Source: Apus apus (taxonomy: Eukaryota > Chordata > Aves > Apodiformes > Apodidae). Taken from it: a stretch of DNA of 64,000 nt. Positions 1-12,045 of this stretch are shown here, in pieces (the stretch's first letter is position 1; each line of letters opens with the position of its first letter). The notes under the pieces were generated by a model. That model had not been told where the DNA came from, did no database searches, and was given only the letters and a program-made list of their open reading frames with translations. The translations under genes were made by a program, and so were the position numbers. The stretch lies in assembly GCF_020740795.1 (NCBI RefSeq), contig NC_067286.1, positions 1,731,990 to 1,795,989 on the forward strand, read 5' to 3'.

Positions 1-67
1 GAGGTTGTCAAAAGTCAGAGAACAACTGGAGCAGGAACTAGAGGAGCTAACAGCTAGCTTGTTTGAG
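1..67 (+). CDS. RAB3IL1: RAB3IL1 exon (partial at left edge)
   Basis: The frame starting at base 2 reads [20 protein letters not shown] and then FE, a Sec2 coiled-coil segment. It ends at a GT donor at 68 in phase 0. The true 5' end of the exon is outside the window. Confidence 0.88.
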
Positions 68-3000
68 GTACCACCCTCTTCCTTTCCCCATCATTTATTT
101 AGCTAAGCTTACATCCAACTCCTTTAAGACAGGCTTTCCCTGAACTTCCAGCCATCTCCTCCCACAGTTTCCTTCTTTCTCCTGTTGTTCTTTCCCACTT
201 GGAGATGCAGAGCTGGGCAGTGCTGCAGGCAGAGCCCGAGAGCAGGGGCTTGTCCCTGCTCCTGGGGAGCATTTGCATGCATTTCTTTCCTTTCTAGCAG
301 CTGTGGGGTGGCATAAAGAGCACAGTTGTTAAGGGGCTGTACATCCAGTAGACAAAACAGACGTGGCGGTGTCTGTAGCTTGAGAGCAGAGCTCCCTGTC
401 CCTCTCCAGTGCCTGCTCTGCAGTCTGGACAGCAGCTGCTGTGTAATAGAGATGATTCCCTTGCTTGGGGTGGGAACAAGCTGGGTGTCCTCATCTTCTC
501 TGCCCCACCGAGTGTTCAGAAGGCCTGTTGCTTCTGTTTTTTTTTAAATGTGACTCTTGCCAAGCTCTATCCTGGCAAAATCCCACTTACCAGCAGCTCT
601 GATGTCTGGATCTGACTGAGCAGTGAGGAAAGCCAGACCCATCTGTACCTTTGAAACACAGGCTGGTGCTGAGTGTGAGGGCCAAGAGAGCATCCCCCCT
701 CCTGGAGATCTGGCTGCCTGGGCTCAGGGCAAACTTAGAGATAATTTAGATGAGAGCTGTCCCCTTCCTTTGGTGGCCTTGGACAGACTGCTTCCAGACT
801 GCTCTCTGGGGAGGCCCCAGCTGGGACTCACCCCTCTTCCTGTGGGAGATGCCTTTAAATTAGGCTCTCCCATTTGCCCCCCATCTGAGCTACAGCTCCT
901 GCTGGGTTGCAGCCTTGCTCAGAGTACTGAGGGGTGGCTGCTCCATGAAGGAAATGGGAGCAAAGTGCAATATCAAGTCAGGCAAGAGGAGTGATCTTGC
1001 CAGCAAGGAGCCAGGATGTGGAGCAGCAAGGCTGGATCAGGATCTGTGCCACAGACAGCAGTCAGGGTCAGAAAGCAGTCCAGTGATCAACCAGAAGGTC
1101 TGCAGGGACAACACAGGCCAGAGGTCAAGTCAGGAAGCCCAGCTAGTGAGTCTGAGCCAAGATCAGTGTCACAGAGGTGTTGGACTGGGCTGAGAAGCAG
1201 TTCCCAAGGGCAAGGAGGGGTCGGCCCTTGCTTCCAGCTGTCTTCACAGCAGCCCATACCAGTGAAAGAGATTAACCTTTTTTTTTTTTCCTTTTCCTTA
1301 CTTCTTCCCCTATAGCCCCTGACATCTTATGGCTTTTATAGTTTTTATATCCTGCCACAGAGTTTTATTGCTCTCCTGCACCTGTGGCTGGCTTTTCTCT
1401 ACCCAACCCCCCACTCAGTGCTGCATCTCCAACTTTTCAAATGTAATTTCTTTAACTTCAAGTCAGACATCTTTGATCAGCTAAACTCTTTAATTAAGCC
1501 AACCAGACAGCTAGAAGGGGAATGCACTCTGGGCTCTGGCACCGAGAGCCTTCTCTAGGATGTTCTGGGAGAAGGCTCTTCACAGCTGACAGAGTAAAAC
1601 CCTCAGAGGTGGCAGTGATGTCTGTGCCTCTGCTTGCTAGCCCAGAGCGTGTGATGTGGCAGAGCTTTGGCCTGCCCTGGTGGCTTTAGGAGTTGGGGCT
1701 GCAGCAGGCAGACTAAAATTCTCTCTGGTCCAGGAAGCGCACAAGATGGTGAGAGAAGCAAACACTAAACAGGCAGCGGCGGAGAAACAGCTGAGGGAGG
1801 CGCGGGGGAAGGTGAGAACTGCACTCCCTGTGACTTGGTCTCTGTGCTGGGTTGGTGCCATCCCTGCCCAGCCTGCCCATGGTGCTTTGTTGGCTGGAGG
1901 AGAGTAAAGTGCCAGCATCTTGGTCTCTCTGAGGTGCTGCATTTGCTCTGTTCCCTCTCCAGCAAGACGGTGGGTGAGGGGGGGGAAAAGGCAGCCCTGC
2001 TGCTCTTCCAGCTCCGTGTTGAGAAATGAATGCCAGGGGAACCACAGAGAGGTGATCTGCCATTTGTTGCCACAGCTGTGGGGATGGATGGAGCAGGGAG
2101 CTGGGGAGTTGGAATTTCCTGACATCACAAGGCTGTTCAACTTGTTCCTTCTTGAGGAGAGAGGAAATTATGGGGTCTAAAAAGAGCCTGGGGCAAAATG
2201 TGCTCAGAGGGGTGGGTTCCCAAATAGGTGCTGTTTAACCCTGTTTAAAATTCTGGGTGATGGTGGGCATGTAGGAGAAGTGGGAGAAGGCTTCATGGCT
2301 GGGCTGGTAGCTGGTTCCCTGTGGCTTTAGGTTTGGTGGGGTGCAGCAAGCTTGAGTTCAGCAGGTGCTGAAGGTGTCTTGCCTTGTCTCCCCAGATTGA
2401 CATGCTGCAGGCAGAGGTGACAGCTCTGAAGACCCTGGTGATCACGTCCACACCTTCCTCTCCCAACTGGGAGCTGCACCCTCAGCTCCAGAGCCCTTCC
2501 AAAACTGTCTTCAGGAAGGGCCACGGGCGAAACAAGAGCACCAGCAGTGCAATGGTCTCAGCTGCCAGCCAGAATGTGACTCCAGAGCCCGTCAGTCGGG
2601 AGTGCAAAGAGGTGGGTGCCTCATGCTTCATCAGCCTTGGAGCCACCACTGTGCTCAGGGAGCTGTGCAGCTTTTGACTTGGATTTCCTGGGGAGCTCTG
2701 TGGTTGCAGTGTTGGGAGAAGCTGGTTGTGTTAATCTGGCTTGTTCCCTAAATTTGTGCTGAGGCAGGCTCGGGAGGGTTTCCGGTGGGGGAGATTTCCC
2801 CTTCTGGGAAGCATGTTGAAGGCCACATCAGGACGACTGCTGGAGGAAGCAGTTGAGATCCCTGGAGGGCACAGACAGATCCAGGAGTTACCAGTACTGA
2901 GAGTGAATATGTCAGGAGTTGCTGAGCAGAAGCCAATTGTTCTGCTGCATCTTGGCAGTTGAATCCACTGCCTGTTCTGGTGTGGTTTGTTCTTGTTTTG

Positions 3001-6000
3001 TCTCTCTACCTAGTTTGGCTTGGACACCAGGACACCTCCATCAACTTGTAGTCTCTGACCTGCTCTGTGGTTTTGGGCATGTCACTGTTCTTCCTCTTTG
3101 CAGAGCATGCATTTAATAGTTATATATAATTCCTTCCTCCCTGAAAGGAACTGGGCAGATAAGCATACAAAGCATTTGTGAATATCTTTCAAACAAGCCC
3201 TGTTCAATTCCCTTTGGTCATCCTTTGATGGTTCTCCGCCTGCTGTGACCATGGATGTGAGTAAAGCTTCTTCATGCTTGCAGGACCTTTCTGTCTGGGA
3301 ACATTCCACTACCCAGATGTGTTCACAGCTGTCCTGGGGAGCAAAAAGGAGGCAGCTTAAGGCTTTTGGTCAGGAAGAAGGAAAATGAGTGGGACTGGGG
3401 CGGGGGGGGGGGGGCATGTCTCCCTAGTAGTGATTTTTTGGGAGTTGCAGCCTCTGTTGTGAGGAACTGTTGAGGTACCTGGTCACTTGGCTCGTGTGAG
3501 GGGCCACATGAACTTAATTCTCTCTCCAAACATGACTGTGCTGGTAACACCTGCTTTTGGTAGTGGATGCTATGGATGTGACTTGTCAGCAACTGTTGCT
3601 AGACTTTGGATGAAATGCTTCAGGCAATACTGGCTGTAGCCATTGTCCTGAAACAGCAATAACAAGGAGAGATGAAGAAGTTTAACCGTGTTCACAGGCA
3701 GAGGGGAGCAAAGGCTGTGTCAGAGAGAAAGCCAAAGGGAAAGTCAGGTCAGTAACTGAAAGCCTGATGGTTTATCTTGGTGTCAAGCAGGGAGCAGTGC
3801 AGATACTTAAAGGTTGGAGTCAAATGCAGCCAAATGTTAATCTTTCTAAGGTCCTGTGACCTCTCCCAGTGTTAACCATTCCCCTATTCAGAACAGAGGA
3901 GCTCTAAATAGAGAGCTCAGCTGGGCGAACTCCTCACTACCCTGTAGAAGTTGCCCTCTGCCTACTGGCTTGTAGTGGGAGGACAAGGGGCAATGGATTA
4001 AAACTGGAAGAGAAGATCTAGGTTGGACATTAGGAGGAAATTCTTCACTGTGAGGGTGGTGAGGCACTGGTCCAACTTGCCCAGGCAAGTTTTGGAGGCC
4101 CCATCCCTGGAAGTGTTCAAGGGCAGGATGGGTGGGCCTTGGAACAACCTGATCTGGTGGGAGGTGTCTCTTCCCATGTAGGGGGGCTGGATCTAGATGA
4201 TCTTTAAGGTCCCTTCCAACCCAAACCATTCCATGATAGGATCCTGTGATTCTACAGAAAGCAGAGAACTTTTGCCCACTGGATTGTTATTTTTGCTGTT
4301 CTTTGCTCAGTGTCAGCAAAGCTCGTGATCTCTAGAGAAATGGAAGCTCTTATAAGTGACTTGCTTGTTAAAGATTTGGGCCCGTCAGTTCTTTGTGTAG
4401 GTGACCTCCACGTGGAGCAGATATCCTGGGGCTCAAAATCCCAGGGCTGCAGCTTCCAAAGTGACTAAGAATGTTGTATATCAAGGGTGGAGTGTTTTTT
4501 GTTCAGTTCTTAACTTCTGTCATTCAGATTCCTTAGTGACCTAAGTGAGAGGTGCTAAAAGGGAACCTGGCATGCAGAGAGCTGGTGCTTGGTCCTCCAT
4601 GAAAAAAAAACACAAACAAAACAACAAACGTGTCCCATCTGAAATTGAGCCTCAAAATGACAAGTTTGTGTTCCCTTTTGGCACCTCAAGTCGAAAGGTT
4701 TGGCTTGTGGCCCTGTGATGTCACCAGCAGCACACTTACTTCCCTGGAAGGTCTTGAGCCTTTCTTTGTATCAGTTTTTTTTTACCTCCCTTTCTTGCCT
4801 GTCTCTCTAAACCTTTTCCTTCACTGTCTGTCTCTTCCTCTGCCCTCAAAGTCAGGGTTTCCTGCTCTCCTCTCTCTGCTCCTCTGTATCCTCCCTGGGA
4901 AGGCTGTCCACATCACCTATGAGCCAGGCTGGCAGGCCTTGGGGGCAGATGGCTCCTCAACCTTGCAGCAGGTAACCTTTCTGGACAGCACTGGGGAGGG
5001 CTGGGTCACATCTGCCTCTCATGCTTCCAGCCCTTCAGTTCTAGCTTCCTCTTCTGCTAACCTCCATAGTTTTGTTTTCTTTTTGTGGTTTTCTCAGTTG
5101 GTTTTTCCATCCTGTGGCTCTGAAGCTGCCTCTTGGTACTGGATGAGCAGCCTCCATAGCACTGGGTGGATGTGCTAGAGCCCAGACGTTTTCCAGCTTT
5201 GTTCACTCATGTTCTTTGTGTTGCTCAGCAGGGTTTCTTTGGTTTTGCATTTCCTTTCAGCAGCTTTAACAGGATTTGCTGACCTTTTAAGGTGATGCCC
5301 TGTCAGTCAGGTTGGTGGTTCTGCTAATGATCCTTCTGAGGTTTAAATGTCAGGTCCTAAAGAGTCTCCAGAACTGAAGTATTTTCAGCCAGACAGGGAT
5401 GGAGGGAACAACCTTCCTGCTGGCTCAGGGGATGGGAACAAGCTCTGTCCTGGACCCCTTTCTGCTGAGCAGGGACAATTCTTGTGGGCCCAGGTGTGAA
5501 AGGCAAGGAGCAGACATGAGAATGGGGAATGCTGTTCCTTCTCTTTGAGTTCCCTTTGAGACACCTCCTTTCCTACCCTTAACTTGCCTCTGCAAGCCTG
5601 TGTGGCTGCCCAGTGTTCCCATTACTTCTGCAACTCCCCAAACACCAGAGTTCTGGGCTTGGAGTGGTCTCTGAAGGGCTGGCATACCCTGTGAGCTCAT
5701 ACTTGAGCTTACCAGATGTGGTCCTGCTGATGGCTTTTTCTAAAGAGCTTTTTCCAGTCCTTTTCTGTAGCAGTCCCTTCCTTACAGAAGAGTTCTCCTT
5801 CCTGTGTCCTTGGGTGCCAGTGTCACTGGACTTTGCTATTCAGCTGCTCTCCTCATTCCTGCCATGAGCTGAGTGGGCACTTGGGTCGGTGGCTTTCCTG
5901 CAGCAGAGGTGCTGCCCTGTCCTGGAGAAAGATGAGATAAAGAGGTTCCTGCAGGTTTGTGGCAGAATAAGTCCAGTATGGCAGTGTCAGGCTGGCACAG

Positions 6001-9000
6001 AACTGCTGATGGGTGGGAGGTGACAGATCCTTGGAGCAGGCCAACTTCCCTCAGACACCTCTGTGATGTCTGAGCCTTCCTAGATGCTGAAGCAGATGTT
6101 TTGTGGTTAGGTTACCTGCACAGTAACAGGTAACTTCTGACATGGTCTCTCTCCCTCCACCCACCTTTCCCTCTTCCTTCTCCTCTTGGACACTCATTGC
6201 AGGTCGACTCCATTTTATTTGCTGAATTCCAGGCCTGGAAAGAATCTCCAACTTTGGATAAATCCTGCTCCTTCCTAGACAGAATTTATCGAGAAGATGT
6301 AGGACCTTGTCTGGACTTCACTAAGCAGGAGGTGAGTGCTGGAAAAAGCAGGACACAACCTGCACAGCCTGGCAGCACCAAGGTTGCACCTTTATGGAGG
6401 TCCCTTTTGCACGTTCCTGTCTGCACTGATTTCTCTCTGCTGCAGCTGTCGGAGCTGGTGCGAGTGGCCGTGGAGCAGAACACACTCACCATTGAGCCTG
6501 TTGCTTCCCAGACACTGCCCGTGGTGGAGGTGTCAGCAGAAGAGTGTGGTGGGCCAAAGTAAGCTGTGCTTGTGATCTCTTGTCCTCTTGTTGCTGCTCA
6601 TAGGACCATGGAGTGGTTTGGGTTGGAGGGGACCCTAAAGATCATCTCGTTCCAACCCCCTCTGCCATGGGCAGGGACACCTCCCAGCAGCTCAGGCTGC
6701 TCCAAGCCCCATCCAACCTGCCCTTCAACACTGCCAGGGATGGGGCAGCCACAGCTTCCCTGGGCAACCTGGGCCAGGGTCTCACCACCCTCACACTGAA
6801 GAATCTTCTCCTAATGTCCAACCTAAATCTCCCTTTCCCTTGTCTTTCACCAGCTTTCCTGGAGCCCCTTCAGGCACTGGAAGGTGCTCTAAGGTCTCCC
6901 TGGAGCCTTCTCTTCTCCAGGCTGAACACCCCAACTCTCCCAGCCTGTCTCCAGAGCAGAGCTGCTCCAGCCCTCAGAGCATCTCTGTGGCCTCCTCTGG
7001 CCTTCATCTTTTTGTACAATCTCGTGGAGTTTGTCCTTGCCCAAGTCAGTTGAGTTGAGCAGTTCCGAGGGCCCAGCTGAGTGTTCTCCTACTCTGTGAC
7101 CAGTGGTAGTTCAGCTCAGCTCTTTACATGAGAAGGGGAGTTAGTGCAGCTGATGTCCTGTAGCTGCCTGTTTTGAGGGATAACCTAGTGATGTGTTGGT
7201 GCCCTTGGTTTAGGAGAGGGTTGTTGTTTTTTTTTTCCCCTTAAGGTAGCAACTTGTTTAATGTTCTCTCAGGGTTTGTTTGTGCATAACCTGGGCTGAA
7301 AGGATTAAGTCACAGCTGTGTTATCTCATGTTCTTGCATGCTGGGAGGTTTGAGCTCACCTTGCACTCCTGACCCTGCTGGTGCAGCAGGTGGGTTTGAG
7401 CCTGGGTCAGAAGAGATCAGCTCAAAACTCCTGTTTGAGCATTTCCTCAGACAGTAAATGCTGCTCGTGTGCAGGTTTCCTACCACTCTTCTCTGCATTT
7501 TCCATCATCTCTAGGCACATTGTTCCATGGATATGTGTCAGGCCTGTTCCAAGAACAACCCATCCTTTGTTTATCCTTATCAGTTTCTTTTTGATTTATT
7601 GATTATTTGTTTTGGTGTCTTCACAGTGGGTTCCGGTCCCAAATTATAACGTAAGTGAAGGATTTATTTTTGAGTCAGTGACCAAAGATCTCTAATCCAT
7701 TAACAAGTTACTAACAGTGCAATTTAGCAGCTTTGAGACTAGAGCTGAACTGAGCTAACTTTTTAACCCTCCTTATAATTACCACCCAGACAAGATGAGA
7801 AAGAACATTCCTATTGGCAATAAAGGATCCAAAAGGAATTTGTTCCCCTGTGTTTCCCAGATGATTTTTATGGACATGCTGTCAACCTGAAAGGAGAAAG
7901 CTGAGAGTCCCTGCCCAAGCTGGGTCCTGCCAGACCTACTTTTCTCTACCCTGCTGTGTGGACACCTCAGTGCAGCAGTTTGAGGGGTCTGAACAGGCAG
8001 GAGCTGAGTTGGCCTCTATGTGACATTGTCCTTTTAGCATCAGAGGAAAATGCTGACCAGGAGGACACCTGGTTTTCATGGGTCTGGCAAAGTGCCCTGG
8101 GGTGTGTAGAGTGCTGAGAGAGATATGAGACACAGAGACCTGCTCAGAAGCTCTGTGAAACATCTGATCCCATGTGCTGTCACCTTCCGTGGCCTGCAGA
8201 GCAGTCTTTGGCCTCTGGGGAGTGATGTCCCTCTTCCCATTATGCAGGCACTAAGTATCCAGGGAATGTGGTGGTGACTGCAGCAGAAAATTCTGCTTAA
8301 CTGCTTTCATTGGTGATGAAGGAAGGGCAACTGACTGGTGCTGGGGACCATTAATCCTGCAAATAACAGAAAGAAATTGCAAGAAAATAAAAAGATGCTG
8401 CACTGTTGCTGGTGGAGTCCTTTGGTGGTCTCCCTGGGAGCTGAGCTGTCTTGAAAAGACTATTTTCTTCACTCAGTCTGAAGTCTCCTTAAAATTGTGA
8501 AGCCAACCTTCTTCCCTGCCTGCAGAAGAAGGGACTGGCTTGTTCTTAGGAACAGCCAGTCTTCTCCAAAGCCCCCTGAAGTCACTCCAAAGTCGCTTCA
8601 ACTGGAGTAGCTGCAAATCAGGCCCAAATTAATTAATAGGAATCTCAGGTAAAGGCTGCAGTGCTGCTTGTTTTGTATTCTCAGCAGCCACAAGTTCTGC
8701 TCAAATTTTTGAGACCAGGTCTGGTCCCCAGCCAGCTTGCTTGCATCCTGTCAGGATGGCTGATACATCTAAGCAGAACTCCTTCAGCAGAAGCCTCACC
8801 TGGAACATGGAGGAGATCTGCAGAGACCAGATGCTCTTTGTTATACCCTGCTCCAGCCTCACCTCTTTAGTATTTTCTGAGGTTTTTGTCTTGTGTTCTC
8901 TGCCTGGGAAAAGGTTCAGCCTTGGTTTGCTTGGGCATGGAGTAATCTGTGGTTCCAGATATCTAGCCTAAGGTCTCATAAACGTGCCATTCATGGAATC

Positions 9001-10966
9001 TTTCAAGGAGCAAAAGGCTCAGCCAAGGTTTTTTCTTCTTCATGCTGAACTGACGCAGCATCTGGCTTCTGAGCTCTTGCTTCCATCTCTTGGAGACAGC
9101 CTTGAGGTGGTTGAATGGCTGTGCTCTGCTGTGCCACTGGATTGCTCAAGGTTTTTTTCCTTTGTCTGCAGGAAATGTGCTCTGAGCGGCCTCCCCAGGA
9201 CCTGCAAGCACCGCATCATGCTGGGGGATTCCGGGAGTTACTACTACATTTCACCATCCTGCAGGGCCAGAGTGAGTCTTCTACCTTCCTCAGCCTTCTA
9301 AAATTTTTCCACGCCCTGAAATGGAGGAGCTCTTGGGTCAGCCCTCAAACTGACAGAGACCTGTGGGGCTTGAGTGTGTTCCTGAAGTCCAAGTGACTCT
9401 TGGTCCATGACTAGAGTGCAGGTCTCCAGCCCTTGCCTCGTGCTCTGGTGCTCAGCCTTATGTTCCTTCAGGCAACTTGTCTTCAGTGAGTTCACTCTCC
9501 ATGGTTTGATTCAGTACAGAGCTTTGATTGTTTTGCTTTATTATTCTTTTTTAATCCTCCTTTGTAAAACACAGTAATTTTCTGCTCTTTAAATGCTGGC
9601 TCTTGTTACTGTTCCAGTGCAGGTCAGTGACTCAGGTTGTGAGAACAAGCTGCCCTTTCTTTGGAGGGCAGGAAGAAGGTGAATGATCTGTTAATGTTGC
9701 TGTTGGGGCTCTGACTCTTTCCTGAGTTGTTTATCAGAAGAGCTGATCCTGCAACATGTGACAAAATTATTTCTGAGACAAAAAGTTGGTTTGTCCATGG
9801 ACTTAAATTGACCAATTTTTGTCACACTCAAGTACTCTGAAGTGTCACAGACCCCCTCACCTCCCTGCACACAAGCTTCTAACTCCAATGGTTTTCATTC
9901 TGTTGGAGAACAGTGCTCTCCCTTTGAAGGAAGATCATGGACTTTCCCACATTAAGTAGTGATTACTTACATCTCAAACCAGTAGCAGATGGGAGCTCTC
10001 CCACAGTGTGTCTCATGGATGGTGGAATATCTTGGGATGGGAGTGCAGATGTCCAGATTTGTTCATGTTTTATTTTTTTAACCAGAGTTTTCTTTCCTCT
10101 CTCTTTCCTATCTGGTGGTGTGTGGTGCTTTCTCAGGTGCTGAACACTAAGAGCTCTCCTGCTGGGGGCTGTGCAGGCCTCTTGCAGGCAAAGCAGTCCT
10201 GTAGCTGACTTTTTTCCTTGTTTTTCTGTCTCCCTCAGATCACAGCAGTGTGCAACTTCTTCACATACATTCGCTATATCCAGCAGGGCTTGGTGAGGCA
10301 GGATGGTAAGAGGGGGGAGTAACTGGCTGGGGTGGGGGTGTCTTCTTTGGGCCATTGGAAGGAGTTAAGAGGTCCTATTCAGTGGGACAGGAACGGGGCC
10401 AGCTCAGGGTACCCCATGCCTTTGAGAGGCAGTTAAATTATAGAATCACAGAATCATAGAATGGTTTGGGTTGGAAGGGACCTTACAGATCATCTAGTTC
10501 CAACCCCCTGCATGGGCAGGGACACCTCCCATGAGACCAGGTTGCTCTAAGCCCCATCCAACCTGGTCTTGAACACTTCCAGGGAGGGGGCATCCACAAG
10601 AAAGGCAGGAGTGGGAGGAATAGAAGCACCTACTCCTTCTTCATCAGCTTGTTGGGAGGTTTGCCCTGGGGTGGAGCTGGAGTCACACACCCCTGGTCAG
10701 GAGTGGTGTGATGTGCTTGTCCTGCTGGGCCCTCCAGCATGTCTGCTTCTTTCACATTGAGGGTGAGCCTGGCTGGGCTGCCCTGAGCATGGCCAGACAT
10801 GAGGTGGTGTCCAGCTGTGTCTTGCTTACTGATTTTTTGGTGGTTTTTTACCTTCTCTTCCCCACACCCCTTCTGCTTTGCAGTGAAGCTGATGTACTGG
10901 GAGGTCATGCGGCTCCGCAGGGAGATGTCCTTGGCCAAACTTGGGTTTTATCCCAGTGAGATGTGA
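1..10966 (+). CDS. RAB3IL1: RAB3IL1 (Rabin3-like 1 / GRAB), 3' part, 8 exons
   Basis: This is the 3' part of a guanine-nucleotide exchange factor for Rab3A/Rab8-type GTPases, a cytosolic regulator of vesicle traffic. Joining exons 1-67, 1734-1811, 2396-2611, 6203-6331, 6446-6558, 9172-9271, 10239-10305 and 10884-10966 gives one open frame of 283 residues, all with GT-AG introns. The first about 70 residues form the coiled-coil Sec2 GEF core ([20 protein letters not shown]). A Ser/Thr-rich linker follows (exon from 2396), then the conserved C-terminal block with [20 protein letters not shown] and the end [14 protein letters not shown]. The 5' exons lie left of the window; the human protein has about 380 residues. 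The paralogue RAB3IP (Rabin8) has a similar C terminus, but the details and the FADS neighbours favour RAB3IL1. Introns hold CR1 fragments at 3965, 6600 and 10441, and no other gene I can see. Confidence 0.93.
1734..1811 (+). CDS. RAB3IL1: RAB3IL1 exon, Sec2 coiled coil
   Basis: A 78-nt phase-0 exon between CAG (1731-1733) and GTGAGA (1812). It encodes [20 protein letters not shown] and then REARGK, the Rab-binding heart of the Sec2 domain. Confidence 0.94.
2396..2611 (+). CDS. RAB3IL1: RAB3IL1 exon, end of Sec2 domain and Ser/Thr-rich linker
   Basis: A 216-nt phase-0 exon after CCCAG and before GTGGGT. It begins [20 protein letters not shown], completing the coiled coil. It continues into a low-complexity linker rich in Ser, Thr and Pro and ends with SRECKE. 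Confidence 0.94.
2612..6202 (+). other. RAB3IL1 intron (largest in window)
   Basis: A 3.6-kb intron. It holds a run of about 13 G (from 3402) and a + oriented CR1 fragment (3965-4254). I see no coding exon in the rest. Confidence 0.8.
3965..4254 (+). mobile_element. CR1 LINE 3' fragment
   Basis: It contains the CR1 3' landmarks GGTTGGACATTAGGAGGAAA, a GTGAGGCACTGG block, GGTCCCTTCCAACCCAAACC, and an ATTCTA-type end at 4254. It lies inside a RAB3IL1 intron in the sense orientation and is 5'-truncated. Confidence 0.9.
6203..6331 (+). CDS. RAB3IL1: RAB3IL1 exon
   Basis: A 129-nt phase-0 exon between TTGCAG and GTGAGT. It encodes [20 protein letters not shown] and, later, [20 protein letters not shown], strongly conserved in the Rabin family. 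Confidence 0.95.
6446..6558 (+). CDS. RAB3IL1: RAB3IL1 exon
   Basis: A 113-nt exon after CTGCAG and before GTAAGC. It encodes [20 protein letters not shown] and ends after two bases of a Lys codon (GGPK). Confidence 0.94.
6559..9171 (+). other. RAB3IL1 intron
   Basis: A 2.6-kb intron. The first 450 bp are a CR1 fragment in - orientation (6600-7005). The remainder shows no recognisable feature. Confidence 0.8.
6600..7005 (-). mobile_element. CR1 LINE 3' fragment
   Basis: The + strand starts with TGGTTTGGGTTGGAGGGGAC, then GGGCAGGGACACCTCCCAGC and TCTTCTCCAGGCTGAACACC. This is the reverse complement of a CR1 3' end. It is antisense within a RAB3IL1 intron. Confidence 0.9.
9172..9271 (+). CDS. 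RAB3IL1: RAB3IL1 exon
   Basis: A 100-nt exon after CTGCAG and before GTGAGT. It completes the split Lys codon and encodes [20 protein letters not shown] followed by [13 protein letters not shown], a family signature. Confidence 0.95.
10239..10305 (+). CDS. RAB3IL1: RAB3IL1 exon
   Basis: A 67-nt exon after CCTCAG and before GTAAGA. It encodes [20 protein letters not shown] and then QD, plus one base of the next Val codon. Confidence 0.95.
10441..10603 (-). mobile_element. CR1 LINE 3' fragment
   Basis: It starts with two 8-base terminal repeats (AGAATCACAGAATCATAGAA), then GGTTTGGGTTGGAAGGGACC. It covers only the last about 160 bp of CR1 and lies in a RAB3IL1 intron. Confidence 0.9.
10884..10966 (+). 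CDS. RAB3IL1: RAB3IL1 terminal coding exon
   Basis: An 83-nt coding stretch after TTTGCAG. It encodes [20 protein letters not shown] and then GFYPSEM, with the TGA stop at 10964-10966. Confidence 0.95.
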
Positions 10967-12006
10967 GCAGAGGCCCGAGCATGGAAGGAAACTGCTCCTG
11001 GATGAACAGCTTGTCAAGTGTAGTCTGCTGAACAGATGGATGCAATCCCTCTCCTGCAGTGGGCCTCCCTCTGCCTGGAGCTAATCAAGGAGCAAGAAGC
11101 ACAAGTTGCATCTTCAGCTGTCCCACTTCTCCAACTGTGACTAGAAAGCAGCTGCCAAGCTACCACCCCTGTGGAGCTGGGCTGGCCCTGGCTGCTCTGG
11201 GGTGGCCATCTATAGACCGTCCTCTGTGGAGTTTCCTATATGCAGTGTATATCCATTTTTTTAAAAAACCTTTGTTTTTATATGCAATCTGCTTTGGCAT
11301 AGTCTGAGGCCAAGTCTGTGCAGGGCAGGAGTCCTGGACCTTCTTTGGAAGCACATTTTTCAGGACAGATGCTGGCTGTCTGTCCATCTGTTGGTGGAGG
11401 GTGCTGTGCCCAGGTTCTCCTCACCACTTCCTCCCCCTGTACATGCCAGCAGCACACAATGATCTGATGGAGAGCCATGAACAGCCTGATTCCAAGTACT
11501 TCCTTGCTCCTTGTAAAGGAGCCTGCACAAGGAGCTTTCCTGCCAACTGAGTCAACAAAGAGGGATTTGTTGCTGTTTTTAGCTTGTTATTTGGCACTGG
11601 GGGAGCAGAGGCTGGAGCTGGGCACCTGGGGCCTTCAGCAGAAGAAAAGCAAAAAGGAAAACTGCAGAACTCACAGCTGGCTGCAGCCTACAGGAGGTTT
11701 TCTCCTCATCTAGAGGTTCTGCTGCACTTGTCACAGGCAGATGTGGACCTTGACTGCCCTGTGTCAGTCCTTGATGCACAAGTCCATCGTGGTGCTCTTG
11801 GAGACAAACCTCACCCACAAAGAGATGCTTTTGAGCAGTCCCTCGTTTCAGGGTAACTTTGGGTGGTAGTTCCCACTATTTAGATAGAAATCCTGGTCCC
11901 AGGCTGGGTTCTTTGTCTCCAAGAAGAAGCATGCCTGGGCTGGGAGCAGTTGTGAGGCCTCAAGGATTCCTCCCAGTGTTGCATCAGTCCTAGACCTGAA
12001 TGTCTG

Positions 12007-12045
12007 CTGGGAAACCCAGCTTCTCTTGGGAAACCCAGCTTCTCC
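12007..12045. repeat. 19-bp tandem duplication in the RAB3IL1 3' UTR
   Basis: The string TGGGAAACCCAGCTTCTC occurs twice back to back, followed by a third partial TCCTGGG. It is probably a simple slippage duplication. Confidence 0.75.

Noticed and set aside
1-10966. RAB3IP (Rabin8) as the identity of the first gene
   Set aside because: The linker, the C-terminal PSEM ending and the FADS neighbours fit RAB3IL1 better.
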